From contig NZ_UETC01000003.1 in the NCBI RefSeq assembly GCF_900116765.1, forward strand, positions 124,001 through 188,000: a stretch of DNA of 64,000 nt, written 5' to 3'. Source of the DNA: Jannaschia seohaensis. GTDB lineage: Bacteria; Pseudomonadota; Alphaproteobacteria; Rhodobacterales; Rhodobacteraceae. The stretch's first letter is position 1; each line of letters begins with the position of its first letter. The position numbers and the translations under genes are program-made. Shown one piece after another: positions 18,255 through 27,520 of the stretch. The notes under the pieces are model-generated. The model was not told the origin of the DNA and ran no database searches. It saw only the letters and a list, made by a program, of their open reading frames with translations.

Positions 18255-18278
18255 AGGCGGCGCCGTCGCGGCCTTTTT
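18254..18278 (+). terminator. Possible rho-independent terminator after the response regulator gene
   Basis: AAGGC pairs with GCCTT, and an inner GCG pairs with CGC across one mismatch around a CCGT loop. The right arm runs into TTTTTCT. The stem is short and overlaps the stop codon, so the call is tentative. Confidence 0.4.
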
Positions 18279-18406
18279 CTCCTCGGCCCTCCGATTGAGG
18301 GATCTCCCTCATAACGGCCCACCGCCCCGCGCCGGTAGGTCTGTCGTCATCAGCCCAAGGCATTGCGCCAGACGGGCGAGAACGATGGATCGAAGGAGCA
18401 AGGCAA

Positions 18407-20845
18407 ATGGGTATCGTGACAGCAATCGGCGTCGTCAGCGGTCTGGCAACTCTGGGCGACATCCTGCAGGGCTGGATCAAGGACGGCACCATCGAGGGCG
18501 GCTTCGCCGGGTTCTTCGACCCCGAGTTCGACCAGGAAGCCGCCTTTGACGGGGTCAACCAGCGGCTCGACGGGATCGAGACGACGCTCGGCCGGGTCGA
18601 AGCCAGCATCGTCGATCTGATGGACGACGTGGACACGCTGGCTCAGACGGTCGAACTTCAGGGCCGCGACCTGAGCACCAATATCGACGCGACGGCCTTG
18701 GCCGTGGTGCGGGGCGAGGTCTACAGCGTCCTGTCGCGTGTCTCGAACTACGACAACCGCACCGATGTCGCCGCCGACCTGGTCTCGGAGAGCTCGCTTG
18801 CCTTCGGGTCGGCCTATGAACTCGCCGGCGACATCCTGGGCGATGCCGCCGCCACGCCCGAAGCCATCGCCGCCGCCGTCGGCACGCTGACCTACGCCAC
18901 CGCCACGCGCCTGCTGGTTGCGCAGACCGTCGAAGAGGGCGGCCACCGCGAGGGCGATGTCCAGCAGAACATCACGGACGCGGCGGCGCGGCTGGGGGAT
19001 CTGCGGACGCATCTGGTGGAGAACCTCGACATCGATGTGAGGCTGGATATGTCGCGGGAGGCCAATTACGCGAGCGTCGAGGCCTCCTACCAGGAGCCGG
19101 TCTATTGGAACCTCGGCATCTTCGGCACCCATCTCGTCGGCTACAAGACCGTCACCTACACGAAGAAGGAACTGGTCAGCTACGATAACGCGGTCACCGC
19201 CAAGGTCAGCGCCGACGGCTACGAGGCCTTCGCGCATGCCGCCCTCCATGAAGCGATGTCCGAAATCCATTTCTCCACCGGCCTCACCGGGACCAGCGTG
19301 ACCTACACCAAGTCCGTCTGGAACTCGCCCTATGACGCCGCGCCGACCTTCTGGTTGCCCATGAACGACAAGACCTTCGCGTTCCTCGAGGGCTATGACG
19401 GGACCGTGTCCTGGGATCTCTCCACCAATGCGGGCCGGGCGACGCTGGACGCCTATCTCGACTTCCATGTGGAGAACATGATCCTGGAGGATCTGGGCTT
19501 CGGCTATGGCGGGCAGGCTCTGGAGACGCTGGAGAACGTCTACACCGAGATCGCCGACAGCACCGAGCAGGATCTGCGCAAGGCCCCCGCCGCGCCCACG
19601 GATGGCGACGACTACATCAAGGGCACCGAGGGCCGCGACACGATTTCGGGCGAGGACGGCAACGACGTCCTGGTCGGGCATGGCGGAGACGACCGGCTCT
19701 ATGGCGGCGCGGGCAACGACATCCTCAAGGGCGGCGCCGGCAACGACCAGCTCTATGGCGGCACCGGCGATGACGGCTATATCGGCGGCGCGGGCAACGA
19801 CCGGATCGTCGATGCGGGCGGCACCAACGACCGGGTTCTGTTCGAGGGCAAGCTCGCGGACCACACGCTCGTGACGGTTGGCGATCAGCTCCACGTCTCG
19901 AAGGGCGGCGAGACCGACTATCTCCAGGGCATCGATGTCCTCCAGTTCGACGATGTGACGGTCGAGGCCCACCATATCGGCACGGCTGGCGCCGACGCGC
20001 TCTCGGGCACCGCGCAGGCCGACTTCCTCTATGGCGGCACGGGCGATGACGTGTTCCGGGCCGATGGCGGCAACGATCTGGTGTTCGGCGGCGCGGGCAA
20101 TGACGTGATCCATGGCGGCGCCGGGTCCGACCGGATCGATGGCGGCAGCGGCAACGACCGGATCTACGACAATGGCAACGGCGACGACGCCTATGTCGCC
20201 AGCAGCGGCAACGACCGGATCAGCGACTATGGCGGGAGCCGTGACGTGATCGAGTTCGATGGCGCCTCCTCCGACTACTCCATCGTTCTCACCTATATCG
20301 GGATCGGAAGCTTCAAAGGCCCGACCCCCTACGTCGCTGTCACCGGCGCCGATGGCATCACCCAGATGTCGGGGGTCGACATGCTGGAGTTCCACGACCG
20401 CACCATCCATTGGAGCGAGATCGACCAGACGCGCATCGCGACCGAAGGCGATGACATCCTGACCGGCACGGGCCACATGGAATTCATCGACGGCAAGGCG
20501 GGCAACGATGTCATCGACGGGCGCGAAGGGAACGACAAGATAACGGGCGGCTCCGGTCTGGACGTGCTGACGGGCGGGGAGGGGGCGGATACGTTCATGT
20601 TCCTCCTCAGCGAGGGCGGCGCCGACACGGTCACCGACTTCAATGCCGCCGAGGGCGATCGGCTCCTGATCCGCAGCGCGGCGGGCAACGACTATGACGC
20701 CGCCTTCCTGGCCGAGCGCACGACCATCGACGCCCAGGGCCGGATGTTCCTGGATATCGAGCAAGCCAGCGGCGCGCCCTCCCTGCCGCTGCATGTGGCC
20801 ACCTTCGAGACAGCCCTGTCGATCAGCGCCGACATCTTCGTCTGA
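18407..20845 (+). CDS. RTX calcium-binding exoprotein with unrecognised N-terminal domain
   Basis: 812 residues. From about residue 398 there are blocks of GGxGxDxLx nonapeptides (about 400-495, 540-625 and 680-735), e.g. GGAGNDILKGGAGND, which bind calcium outside the cell. The glycine-rich repeats plus an acidic/hydrophobic C-terminus and no signal peptide point to type I secretion. Residues 1-395 match no domain I know: a glycine-rich hydrophobic start, a likely coiled coil (~45-90), helical segments to ~215, then a Tyr/Thr-rich region. No T1SS genes are nearby. A toxin, surface or matrix role is possible; none is shown. Confidence 0.88.
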   Translation: MGIVTAIGVVSGLATLGDILQGWIKDGTIEGGFAGFFDPEFDQEAAFDGVNQRLDGIETTLGRVEASIVDLMDDVDTLAQTVELQGRDLSTNIDATALAVVRGEVYSVLSRVSNYDNRTDVAADLVSESSLAFGSAYELAGDILGDAAATPEAIAAAVGTLTYATATRLLVAQTVEEGGHREGDVQQNITDAAARLGDLRTHLVENLDIDVRLDMSREANYASVEASYQEPVYWNLGIFGTHLVGYKTVTYTKKELVSYDNAVTAKVSADGYEAFAHAALHEAMSEIHFSTGLTGTSVTYTKSVWNSPYDAAPTFWLPMNDKTFAFLEGYDGTVSWDLSTNAGRATLDAYLDFHVENMILEDLGFGYGGQALETLENVYTEIADSTEQDLRKAPAAPTDGDDYIKGTEGRDTISGEDGNDVLVGHGGDDRLYGGAGNDILKGGAGNDQLYGGTGDDGYIGGAGNDRIVDAGGTNDRVLFEGKLADHTLVTVGDQLHVSKGGETDYLQGIDVLQFDDVTVEAHHIGTAGADALSGTAQADFLYGGTGDDVFRADGGNDLVFGGAGNDVIHGGAGSDRIDGGSGNDRIYDNGNGDDAYVASSGNDRISDYGGSRDVIEFDGASSDYSIVLTYIGIGSFKGPTPYVAVTGADGITQMSGVDMLEFHDRTIHWSEIDQTRIATEGDDILTGTGHMEFIDGKAGNDVIDGREGNDKITGGSGLDVLTGGEGADTFMFLLSEGGADTVTDFNAAEGDRLLIRSAAGNDYDAAFLAERTTIDAQGRMFLDIEQASGAPSLPLHVATFETALSISADIFV

Positions 20846-21414
20846 CACTCATCAGGTCCAACTTTCCGGGCCGGGGACGCGGGTCTCCGGCCTCGACGCG
20901 TCAAGCCGGAGGCGGCCGCGCCGAGAGGCCGAACCGCGCTTGCGATGCGGCAATGTCGATGTGCGGGCTGGAACGGACACTGATGGGGGTGGGGGCGCAA
21001 GTTCCATGCTATTCTACCGGGCGAGATCGCAACGCGTGGCGGGTAGATTGCCGATTTCAATGCGGCGGCCGACTGGTCCTGCTTCGGAGCAGGCCCTCGC
21101 AGTGCAGCGAATGGCAATTCCACGTCGAGACATCGCCGGGCCTTCGTTTCGTCAATCGGGGGGACGTTCCATGTGCCGCCCGAGCGGCGACGGACGCGTC
21201 TCTCAATCCTTTTCACCGACCTAGGTATGATCCGGCCTTCAATCGGTCCCGCCGGGGCTCGGCACGCCTTGGGGCGGACCGGCAGCGCCCAGCCTGGGTA
21301 GGGCTCCGTGCGCCGCGCCCTAACGGGGACGCATTCCGGCGCGCGCTTCGAAGGATCAATGCATCAGGTTCTGGGACAGCGACGGGCCGGGCGGGTCCAG
21401 GCGTCCGGCGACGT
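20846..21414. other. Gene-free stretch between RTX gene and cpaA
   Basis: The coding frames here are shadows without motifs or ribosome sites. The region lies between a plus-strand and a minus-strand gene end, so it should contain terminators, but no strong hairpin followed by T's was found. Confidence 0.45.
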
Positions 21415-21882
21415 TCAGAGAAGGGCTGCGACAGCCGGGAGGGCCAGGCCGGACAGGCCGATCGAGACCCCCATCGGGAAGGCGCCCGGCGTATCCAAGG
21501 CCTCCCAGCCGGTCGCCCCGCCCGCCGCCGCGCGCGCCGCGGACACGCCCGCCACGCCGAGCAGCAGCGCCCCCGAGAAGAGAAGCGCAAAGAGCGACCA
21601 ATGCTCCGGCGGCACGAACAGCACCACCGCCGGTAGCATCTTGACATCGCCCCCGCCCATCAGGCCGCGCGCGAAGAGAAGCAGCAGAATTGCGAACACC
21701 GCCAGCGCCGCCACCAGCCGCGCCGTCAGTTCACCAGGGGCGAGCACGGGTAGGGTCAGCACGGCGAGCGCGAGCGCCGCCAGCACGAGACGGTTGGAAA
21801 TGGTCAGCCGGGCGAGATCGCTATGAATCACCAGCAGCAGCACCGGCGCCAACAGCAGCATCGGCCAGAGCGTGATGCTCAT
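21415..21882 (-). CDS. cpaA: Prepilin peptidase of the Tad system (A24 family, CpaA/TadV)
   Basis: 155 residues, almost entirely hydrophobic helices. The two catalytic aspartates of A24 peptidases are visible in IHSDLARLTISN and GGGDVKML, and FPMG occurs near the C-terminus. It cleaves the leader of Flp prepilin and TadE/F-like pseudopilins at the inner membrane. It overlaps the upstream LuxR gene by ATGA and ends the pilus gene block. Confidence 0.9.
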   Translation of the reverse strand: MSITLWPMLLLAPVLLLVIHSDLARLTISNRLVLAALALAVLTLPVLAPGELTARLVAALAVFAILLLLFARGLMGGGDVKMLPAVVLFVPPEHWSLFALLFSGALLLGVAGVSAARAAAGGATGWEALDTPGAFPMGVSIGLSGLALPAVAALL

Positions 21883-22739
21883 GCCGAGGACCGGAAGGCC
21901 GCGACCGGAGTTCCACCCTGCTGTGCCGACAGCAAGCGGAAGACGAGCTCCGCCTTATTTTCGACGCCCGTCTTGCAGTAGATGCTCCGGAGATGCGCGC
22001 GCAGGGTCGTGTTGGCGATCTTGAGTTCGCCCCGGACGGCGGTGTTGCTCAGACCGCGGCTGAGCAGCAGGCAGACGCGGAATTCGGCCCGGCTCAGGCG
22101 CGCGGGATTGTCACAAGCCAGCAGGTCCACCCCTTCTTCCGGTCCGACACCCGGTCCGGCATCGACGACCCGGTCGAAAAACTGCCGTCCCTCCGCGGCC
22201 TGCCAGGCCCGGTGCAACGTGACGGCGGCCATCGTGATCCGGCCGAGATCGGGGCCGGAGACGGGGTGATCGAAATGCAGCTCGAGGTAGTCGTCCGAAC
22301 CGCCGCGGCCTCCCAGCGGGCAGACGAGGAGTTCGCGCATGGCCCGCCGCTTCTGAAAGACGGTCAGCGCCGGATCCAGGTCGGAGACCATGGAGGATTG
22401 CCAGACCGAGCCCGGCCGCGCCCGCCGCGCGAACTCACCAAGGACACAATGGGTGTAGGCGCGGGCCAGGCCGGGCACGGCGGCGCCGGGCGGCCTGCGG
22501 TCATGGACGACGAGATGCGGCCGGCCCCGTCCCTGCGCATAGCGCGACACGGCGGCGGCATCTGCGCCAAAAGCCTCCGTCAGCGCCTCAAGCGCCCGCC
22601 GGAGCGGCAACGCCCCATCCATGGCCTCGTACCAATTCTCGAGCGCGACGCGCAGTGCGCTCTCGTCTTGCCGCCAAGCGGTATCAAACTCGTCGAACAA
22701 TTCAGACAGCCTCCAAAACTCAATACGCGTCGCAAACAC
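21879..22739 (-). CDS. LuxR-type transcriptional regulator inside the Tad locus
   Basis: 286 residues from GTG 22739. A TTG at 22700, nine bases after a GGAGG, is an attractive alternative start. The N-terminal ~200 residues look like a GAF/autoinducer-type sensor but lack a clear match. The C-terminal HTH contains LSRAEFRVCLLLSRGLSNTA and IANTTLRAHLRSIYCKTGVENK. It overlaps cpaA by four bases, so regulator and peptidase are co-expressed. It may control pilus genes; the ligand, if any, is unknown. Confidence 0.85.
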   Translation of the reverse strand: MFATRIEFWRLSELFDEFDTAWRQDESALRVALENWYEAMDGALPLRRALEALTEAFGADAAAVSRYAQGRGRPHLVVHDRRPPGAAVPGLARAYTHCVLGEFARRARPGSVWQSSMVSDLDPALTVFQKRRAMRELLVCPLGGRGGSDDYLELHFDHPVSGPDLGRITMAAVTLHRAWQAAEGRQFFDRVVDAGPGVGPEEGVDLLACDNPARLSRAEFRVCLLLSRGLSNTAVRGELKIANTTLRAHLRSIYCKTGVENKAELVFRLLSAQQGGTPVAAFRSSA

Positions 22740-22778
22740 ACGACGGACTAGGCTGCTCGATTCTCAAATATTAGTATT

Positions 22779-22798
22779 TTGTTAATGTCAGTTAACAA
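22779..22798. promoter_or_regulatory. AT-rich inverted repeat upstream of the luxR gene
   Basis: TTGTTAA, six bases, TTAACAA form a perfect 7-bp inverted repeat in a 60-base AT-rich patch, about 40 bases before the luxR-type start. It is a candidate operator or promoter element, possibly autoregulatory. It also lies after the tadC stop, but lacks the GC-rich stem of a terminator. Confidence 0.5.
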
Positions 22799-22876
22799 CA
22801 AAATGGCATTTGTGAGAAGACACCTTTTGGCCACAGAGTGTTGCGTTTTGTGCCGCAGATCGGCCCCAAAGCCGGG

Positions 22877-23875
22877 TCAGCCGGTATAGGTGAGCCACCG
22901 GATCACGGTCGGCCCCACGGTCATCAGGATCAGAGCGGGCAGCATGAAACTCGCCAGCGCGATCGACATTTTGACCGGCAGCTTATTGGCCATTTCCTGC
23001 GCGGCGAGCTCTCGGTAGAGACGCATCTCGCTCGCGTAGACATGCAGCGCCTCGGTCAGCGGTGTGCCGAATTGCAGCGACTGCTGCACGACCTTGACGA
23101 AGCTCGACACCGTATCGACGCCGCAGCGCGCCGCCATCTCGCGCATGGCCACATCGCGCGGCCGGCCGGCCTGGATCTGGCGCTGCACGGTCAAGAACTC
23201 GGCCGACAATTCCGGGCAGACGGCGGCGAGTTCGTTGCCCACCCGCGTCATCGCGGCGTCGAGTCCGAGCCCGGCCTCGACCGAGATTTGCAGCAGATCC
23301 AGCGCGTTCGGAAAGCTCTCCATGATCCGCGTCCGGGTCTCGAGCGCGCGGCCCTCGACATGGCGCGCGGGCAGCAGGAAGCCGACGAAGGTCAGCATCC
23401 CGAGCATCGCAAGGATCTCCGTCTGGCCCAGCCCCGCCAGCCGCGCGTTCACCCCAGGGGGCAAAATCGTGTTCGGGAGCGCCGCGACACCCAGCAGCGC
23501 CACGAAGGCCAAGGGCAGGCCGAGCCCGAGCGCGATCCGCGCGAGCACATAGAACCGCACCGCGCTCTCGCGCCGGTAGCCCGCCTGGATCAGCTTGATC
23601 TTCAGCTTCGTCAGCTCGCCGGGGTTCTTCGGCACAAAGGTCCGCAAGACGCCCTTGGAGGTCTCGACACGTTCGAGCAGCAGCCCCTTGTCCTCCCGGC
23701 GCTGGCGGCGTGCGTCGCGGGTCTGCAGCAGCCGCGCGGTGCCCGGATCGACCTGGGTGACGGCGCTGACGATGCCGTAGAAGGCGAGCCCGGCCCCCAG
23801 CCCGATCGCGGCGAACACCATGATCTGCGGGTCGAGGCCGGTGTTCTGCGAGAACAGTTCGAAGATCTCGTCCAT
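22877..23875 (-). CDS. tadC: Tad pilus inner-membrane platform protein TadC
   Basis: 332 residues, type II secretion F-domain family. Two helices near the N-terminus are followed by a cytoplasmic stretch and then a T2SSF domain with ISVEAGLGLDAAMTRVGNEL and LQFGTPLTEALHVYASEM, and a final hydrophobic segment. It pairs with TadB as the platform on which CpaF acts. It starts 13 bases after tadB. Confidence 0.93.
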   Translation of the reverse strand: MDEIFELFSQNTGLDPQIMVFAAIGLGAGLAFYGIVSAVTQVDPGTARLLQTRDARRQRREDKGLLLERVETSKGVLRTFVPKNPGELTKLKIKLIQAGYRRESAVRFYVLARIALGLGLPLAFVALLGVAALPNTILPPGVNARLAGLGQTEILAMLGMLTFVGFLLPARHVEGRALETRTRIMESFPNALDLLQISVEAGLGLDAAMTRVGNELAAVCPELSAEFLTVQRQIQAGRPRDVAMREMAARCGVDTVSSFVKVVQQSLQFGTPLTEALHVYASEMRLYRELAAQEMANKLPVKMSIALASFMLPALILMTVGPTVIRWLTYTG

Positions 23876-23888
23876 GATGGCGTCCTCC

Positions 23889-24881
23889 TCAGATGCGGAA
23901 GTTCACGAGGTGGCGCAGCACCAAGTAATTGATGACCGTCAGGGCGATGACGATGCCCGCGAAGATCGGGAACAGCTCGCTGTCCATCACGCCGCCGAAA
24001 TGGTCCGGCATGGTCAGCATCGAGAAGGCGAAGATGCCGACGGGCAGGCCCGACAGGAACTTCGCCGTCATGCGCCCCTCCGAAGAGATCGCGTGGATGC
24101 GGCGGCGCATGGCGATGCGGTTGCGGATCGTCTCCCCGAGGAGCTTGGTCACCCGCGCGAGGTCGCCGCCGGTGCCGTGCTGGATCCCGATCGAGGCGGA
24201 CAGATAGTGCACGTCCTCCAGATCGAGGCGATCCGCGAAGTCCTGCACGGCATCCGTCAGATCGTCGCCGAAGCTGACCTGGTCGAAGATGATTCCGAAC
24301 TCCGTTCCGATCGGGTCCGGCATGTCCTTGGCCACGCTGCCGATGGTCGTGTTGAGCGGATGGCCGACCGACAGGCCGCGCGACATCAGGTCGAGCGCGT
24401 CGGGCAGCTGTGTAATCAGTGCCTCCAGCCGCTTGTTCCGCTTACGGCGCACATAGGCGATGGGCAGCGCAAGTCCCAGCGCGATGCCGATCAGGACCGC
24501 CCTTTCGATGCTGACGAACCCCATAGCGATCACCGTCGCCGCCGCCGCCGAGAGCAGGCAGAAGGACAGGAAGCGCCCAGGCTTCACGATCATGCCCGCC
24601 TGGTTGAGGTCGCGCGGCAAGGTGGACAGGAAGGGCAGCCCCAGAAAAGCGCGTTGCTTGATCTCGGGTTTGAGCACCGCCAGCAGCTCCGGCGCGCGCT
24701 TGCCTTCGACGATCATCCGCATCCTGCGGTTCTTCGCCTCTTCATTGGTTTCGCCGCGCTGAATCAGCTGCATGAGGCCCGTGACGAAGAGCAGAAGGCC
24801 CAGGAAGACGCCGGCGAAAATGGCGTAGTTGTCGGGCGTGATGACGCCGTCGAGCCCGCCCAGGAGATCCTCGAGCATCAC
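23889..24881 (-). CDS. tadB: Tad pilus inner-membrane platform protein TadB
   Basis: 330 residues, T2SSF family. An N-terminal helix (YAIFAGVFLGLLLFVTG) is followed by a soluble region with PDALDLMSRGLSVGHPLNT and VHYLSASIGIQHGTGGDLA, typical of TadB/CpaG, and C-terminal helices. It overlaps cpaF by four bases (ATGA), so translation is coupled. Confidence 0.93.
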   Translation of the reverse strand: MMLEDLLGGLDGVITPDNYAIFAGVFLGLLLFVTGLMQLIQRGETNEEAKNRRMRMIVEGKRAPELLAVLKPEIKQRAFLGLPFLSTLPRDLNQAGMIVKPGRFLSFCLLSAAAATVIAMGFVSIERAVLIGIALGLALPIAYVRRKRNKRLEALITQLPDALDLMSRGLSVGHPLNTTIGSVAKDMPDPIGTEFGIIFDQVSFGDDLTDAVQDFADRLDLEDVHYLSASIGIQHGTGGDLARVTKLLGETIRNRIAMRRRIHAISSEGRMTAKFLSGLPVGIFAFSMLTMPDHFGGVMDSELFPIFAGIVIALTVINYLVLRHLVNFRI

Positions 24882-26278
24882 GGCCTCCCGGTATCCATGA
24901 ACATGTCCTCATCGATATCGACGCCGGCGGCGACCAGAGCGTCGAAGCAGCGTGGCCGGATGCCGGTCGCGCGGAACTCGCCCAGGATCTTACCGTCGCC
25001 GGTCTTGCCCGATCGGCGGAAGACGAAGATGTCCTGCATGGTGATGACGTTGCCCTCCATGCCGGTGATCTCGGAGATCGACATCACCCGGCGCGAGCCA
25101 TCCGACAGCCGCGACAGTTGAAGCACCAGGTGCAGACCGGAGGCGATCTGCGCCCGCACCGCCTGCATCGGGAAGTCGACGCCCATCATCGTCACCATCT
25201 GCTCCAGACGGCCGAGCGCGTCGCGCGCGGTGTTGGCGTGGACCGTGGTCATCGAGCCGTCATGGCCGGTGTTCATGGCCTGAAGCATGTCGAAGGTCTC
25301 GGCGCCGCGCACCTCGCCCACGATGATGCGGTCCGGCCGCATCCGGAGCGCGTTGCGCACGAGATCGCGCTGGTGGACGGCGCCGGTGCCGTTCGGGCTG
25401 GCGGGCCGGGTCTCCAGCCGGACGACGTGGGACTGCTGCATCTGCAATTCCGCCGCGTCCTCGATGGTGACGATCCGCTCGCTGTCGCCGATGAAGGAGG
25501 ACATGGCGTTAAGCATGGTCGTCTTGCCCGAGCCGGTGCCGCCCGAGATCAGCACGTTGAGCCGCGCTTCGACTATGGCCCGCAAGAGCTTGGCCGCCTT
25601 CGCGTTGAGCGAGCCGCGCTCGACCAGGCGATCCATCGTGTAGGGCTGCTTGGAGAATTTGCGGATCGAGACGGTCGGTCCGTCGATGGCGCAGGGCCGG
25701 ATGATGGCGTTGACGCGGCTGCCATCCTCCAGACGGGCATCGACCCAAGGCTGGCTCTCGTCGACGCGCCGCCCCACGCGGGAGACGATCTTGTCGATGA
25801 TCCGCAGCAGATGGCGCTCGTCCGAGAAGCGGGCGGGCATGCGCTCCAGGACGCCGGCGCGCTCGACATAGATGTTCTCGTGCCCGTTCACGAGAATGTC
25901 GTTGATGGTCGGGTCCGCCAGGAGCGGCTCGAGCGGGCCGAAGCCCAGAACCTCGTCGATCAGCTCGTCGACCAAGGCCCGGAACGGCTCGGCCGCCATC
26001 TGGGTGCCCTTTTCCGAGAGCGTTTCATTCACGAGGCCGGCGACTTCGCGGCGCAACTCCTCCGGTTCGACCTTGTCGATCACGGAGAGGTTGAGCCGGT
26101 CGAGCAGCGCCTCGTGCAGTTCGCTCTTGAGAGCGAGATGGCGGGACAGCGCGATGTCCTCACGCGATGGCTGATTGGCGGCGATCTCGGCCATCTCGGG
26201 CGCGCGATCGCCAACCGCATGCATCGCGACGACGTTCTGCGTCGCCGAGGCCCTGTCCCTGGAGAACGACTTGAACAT
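24878..26278 (-). CDS. cpaF: Tad pilus assembly/retraction ATPase CpaF (TadA)
   Basis: 466 residues from ATG 26278, chosen because AAGGAAGAAGAG precedes it; the open frame extends 18 codons further. Hexameric secretion ATPase: LADPTINDILVNGHENIYVE in the N-domain, Walker A ISGGTGSGKTTML, Walker B region MRPDRIIVGEVRGAE, and TGHDGSMTTVHAN with the His-box. It powers Flp pilus polymerisation in the cytoplasm. Confidence 0.95.
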   Translation of the reverse strand: MFKSFSRDRASATQNVVAMHAVGDRAPEMAEIAANQPSREDIALSRHLALKSELHEALLDRLNLSVIDKVEPEELRREVAGLVNETLSEKGTQMAAEPFRALVDELIDEVLGFGPLEPLLADPTINDILVNGHENIYVERAGVLERMPARFSDERHLLRIIDKIVSRVGRRVDESQPWVDARLEDGSRVNAIIRPCAIDGPTVSIRKFSKQPYTMDRLVERGSLNAKAAKLLRAIVEARLNVLISGGTGSGKTTMLNAMSSFIGDSERIVTIEDAAELQMQQSHVVRLETRPASPNGTGAVHQRDLVRNALRMRPDRIIVGEVRGAETFDMLQAMNTGHDGSMTTVHANTARDALGRLEQMVTMMGVDFPMQAVRAQIASGLHLVLQLSRLSDGSRRVMSISEITGMEGNVITMQDIFVFRRSGKTGDGKILGEFRATGIRPRCFDALVAAGVDIDEDMFMDTGRP

Positions 26279-26288
26279 CTCTTCTTCC

Positions 26289-27503
26289 TTACTTTTGGGC
26301 CGGGTCGGCGGCGCGCGGCCGCGTTCCGACATCTTCGATGAGTTGGCGCGCGATCCCGTCGATCGCGCGGGACAGCGGCGAACGCCGGCTGATCTGGTGG
26401 ATCGGCACGCCCCGGTCCGAGGCGCTGCGGCAGGACTTCGGGTCTTCGGGAAGCCAATGTGCGAATTTCCGCTCCAGCACTTCCTGCGCGACCTTGTGGT
26501 GGCGTCGTTGGATCATCGGCTTGAATTCGCGCGACACCACGAGCTGGACATCGACATTGAGCGCGTCCTCGGTGAGGATGTCGATCACCCGGCGCGCCTG
26601 GCGCACGGTCGGCACCGTGGTGTCGGTCATCAGCAGCAGCCGGTCGACCCGGTCCATCACCGCCGAGGTCCAGTCGCAAAGCGCCCGGGGTAGATCCACG
26701 ATCACGAAGTCATGGCTGTCCCGCAGCGCCTCGATGATCGTGCCCACCTGTCCGCGCTCCAGCGCTTCGAGCGGGCAGAGCGTTTTGGGCGCGGTCAGCA
26801 CATCGAGCCCGCTGGGGTGCCGGATCAGGGCATCCTCGACCTCCGCAGCCGTGGGCACCGTCCCCTGGGCCGCCATGCGATAGAGCGCGTCCGAGGGCTC
26901 GACATCGAGCAGGCTGGCAACGCCGCCATATTGCAGGTCGAGGTCGAGCAGCGCGACCTTGTGGCTCGCCGTCCGCTTGATGAGCCCTCTCGGATCCAGC
27001 AGCCGCGTGGCGACGTTGACGGCCAGCGTCGTCGTGCCCAGCCCGCCCCGGGCCTGGGCGAAGGCGATCACCCGCCCCTGGCGCGGGTCCGGCACGCGCA
27101 GGGCCGGGACGGGATATTGCTGGCCACGGGTCAGCCATTCGATGCGCTCTCCAAGCTCTTCCGGGGTCGCGCTGTCGGGCAGGATCTCGTCGACGCCGGC
27201 CTCGCGGAACTGCCGGGCCTGGCGCAGCGACAGCGCCTCGTCGGCCAGCGCCAGAATGGCGCGCTCGGTGCCGATCTTGCGGCGGAACTCGGTGAGCGCG
27301 GCGAGCTCTTCGTCGGGGTTGTGGCCGGCTTCGATCACGATCAGATCGACGTTCTCGGCCAGCAAGGCGGCAGAGCCGTTGAGGCCGGCCAGGGACTCGC
27401 GATGCGCCTCGACCCGCATGGACGGGGTTCGCCGGAGCGACTTCTTGACGGAGGCGATCCGCAGGTCGTCGCTTGAAAACACGGCGATCTTGTTGTGCAT
27501 CAT
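26289..27503 (-). CDS. cpaE: Tad localisation protein CpaE/TadZ
   Basis: 404 residues from the ATG pair at 27503/27500, preceded by GGGAGAGGA; an ATG at 27524 overlapping the previous stop is an alternative. The N-terminal ~120 residues form an atypical receiver-like domain. The ParA/MinD-like ATPase follows with VIAFAQARGGLGTTTLAVNV, where the P-loop has Thr instead of the usual Lys, as in many TadZ proteins. It then has LDLDLQYGGVASLLDVEP. TadZ/CpaE places the pilus machine at a pole. It lies 10 bases upstream of cpaF. Confidence 0.92.
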   Translation of the reverse strand: MMHNKIAVFSSDDLRIASVKKSLRRTPSMRVEAHRESLAGLNGSAALLAENVDLIVIEAGHNPDEELAALTEFRRKIGTERAILALADEALSLRQARQFREAGVDEILPDSATPEELGERIEWLTRGQQYPVPALRVPDPRQGRVIAFAQARGGLGTTTLAVNVATRLLDPRGLIKRTASHKVALLDLDLQYGGVASLLDVEPSDALYRMAAQGTVPTAAEVEDALIRHPSGLDVLTAPKTLCPLEALERGQVGTIIEALRDSHDFVIVDLPRALCDWTSAVMDRVDRLLLMTDTTVPTVRQARRVIDILTEDALNVDVQLVVSREFKPMIQRRHHKVAQEVLERKFAHWLPEDPKSCRSASDRGVPIHQISRRSPLSRAIDGIARQLIEDVGTRPRAADPAQK

Positions 27504-27520
27504 TCCTCTCCCAATCTGGG

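Noticed and set aside
19600-20600. Short-period DNA repeats that could suggest a repeat array or CRISPR
   Set aside because: The period is 27 bases (nine codons), in frame with RTX nonapeptides, with no constant repeat/variable spacer pattern.
18350-20848. Minus-strand ORF of 832 codons
   Set aside because: Antisense image of the RTX gene; its repetitive Val/Ala/Ile/Gly text mirrors the RTX repeats.
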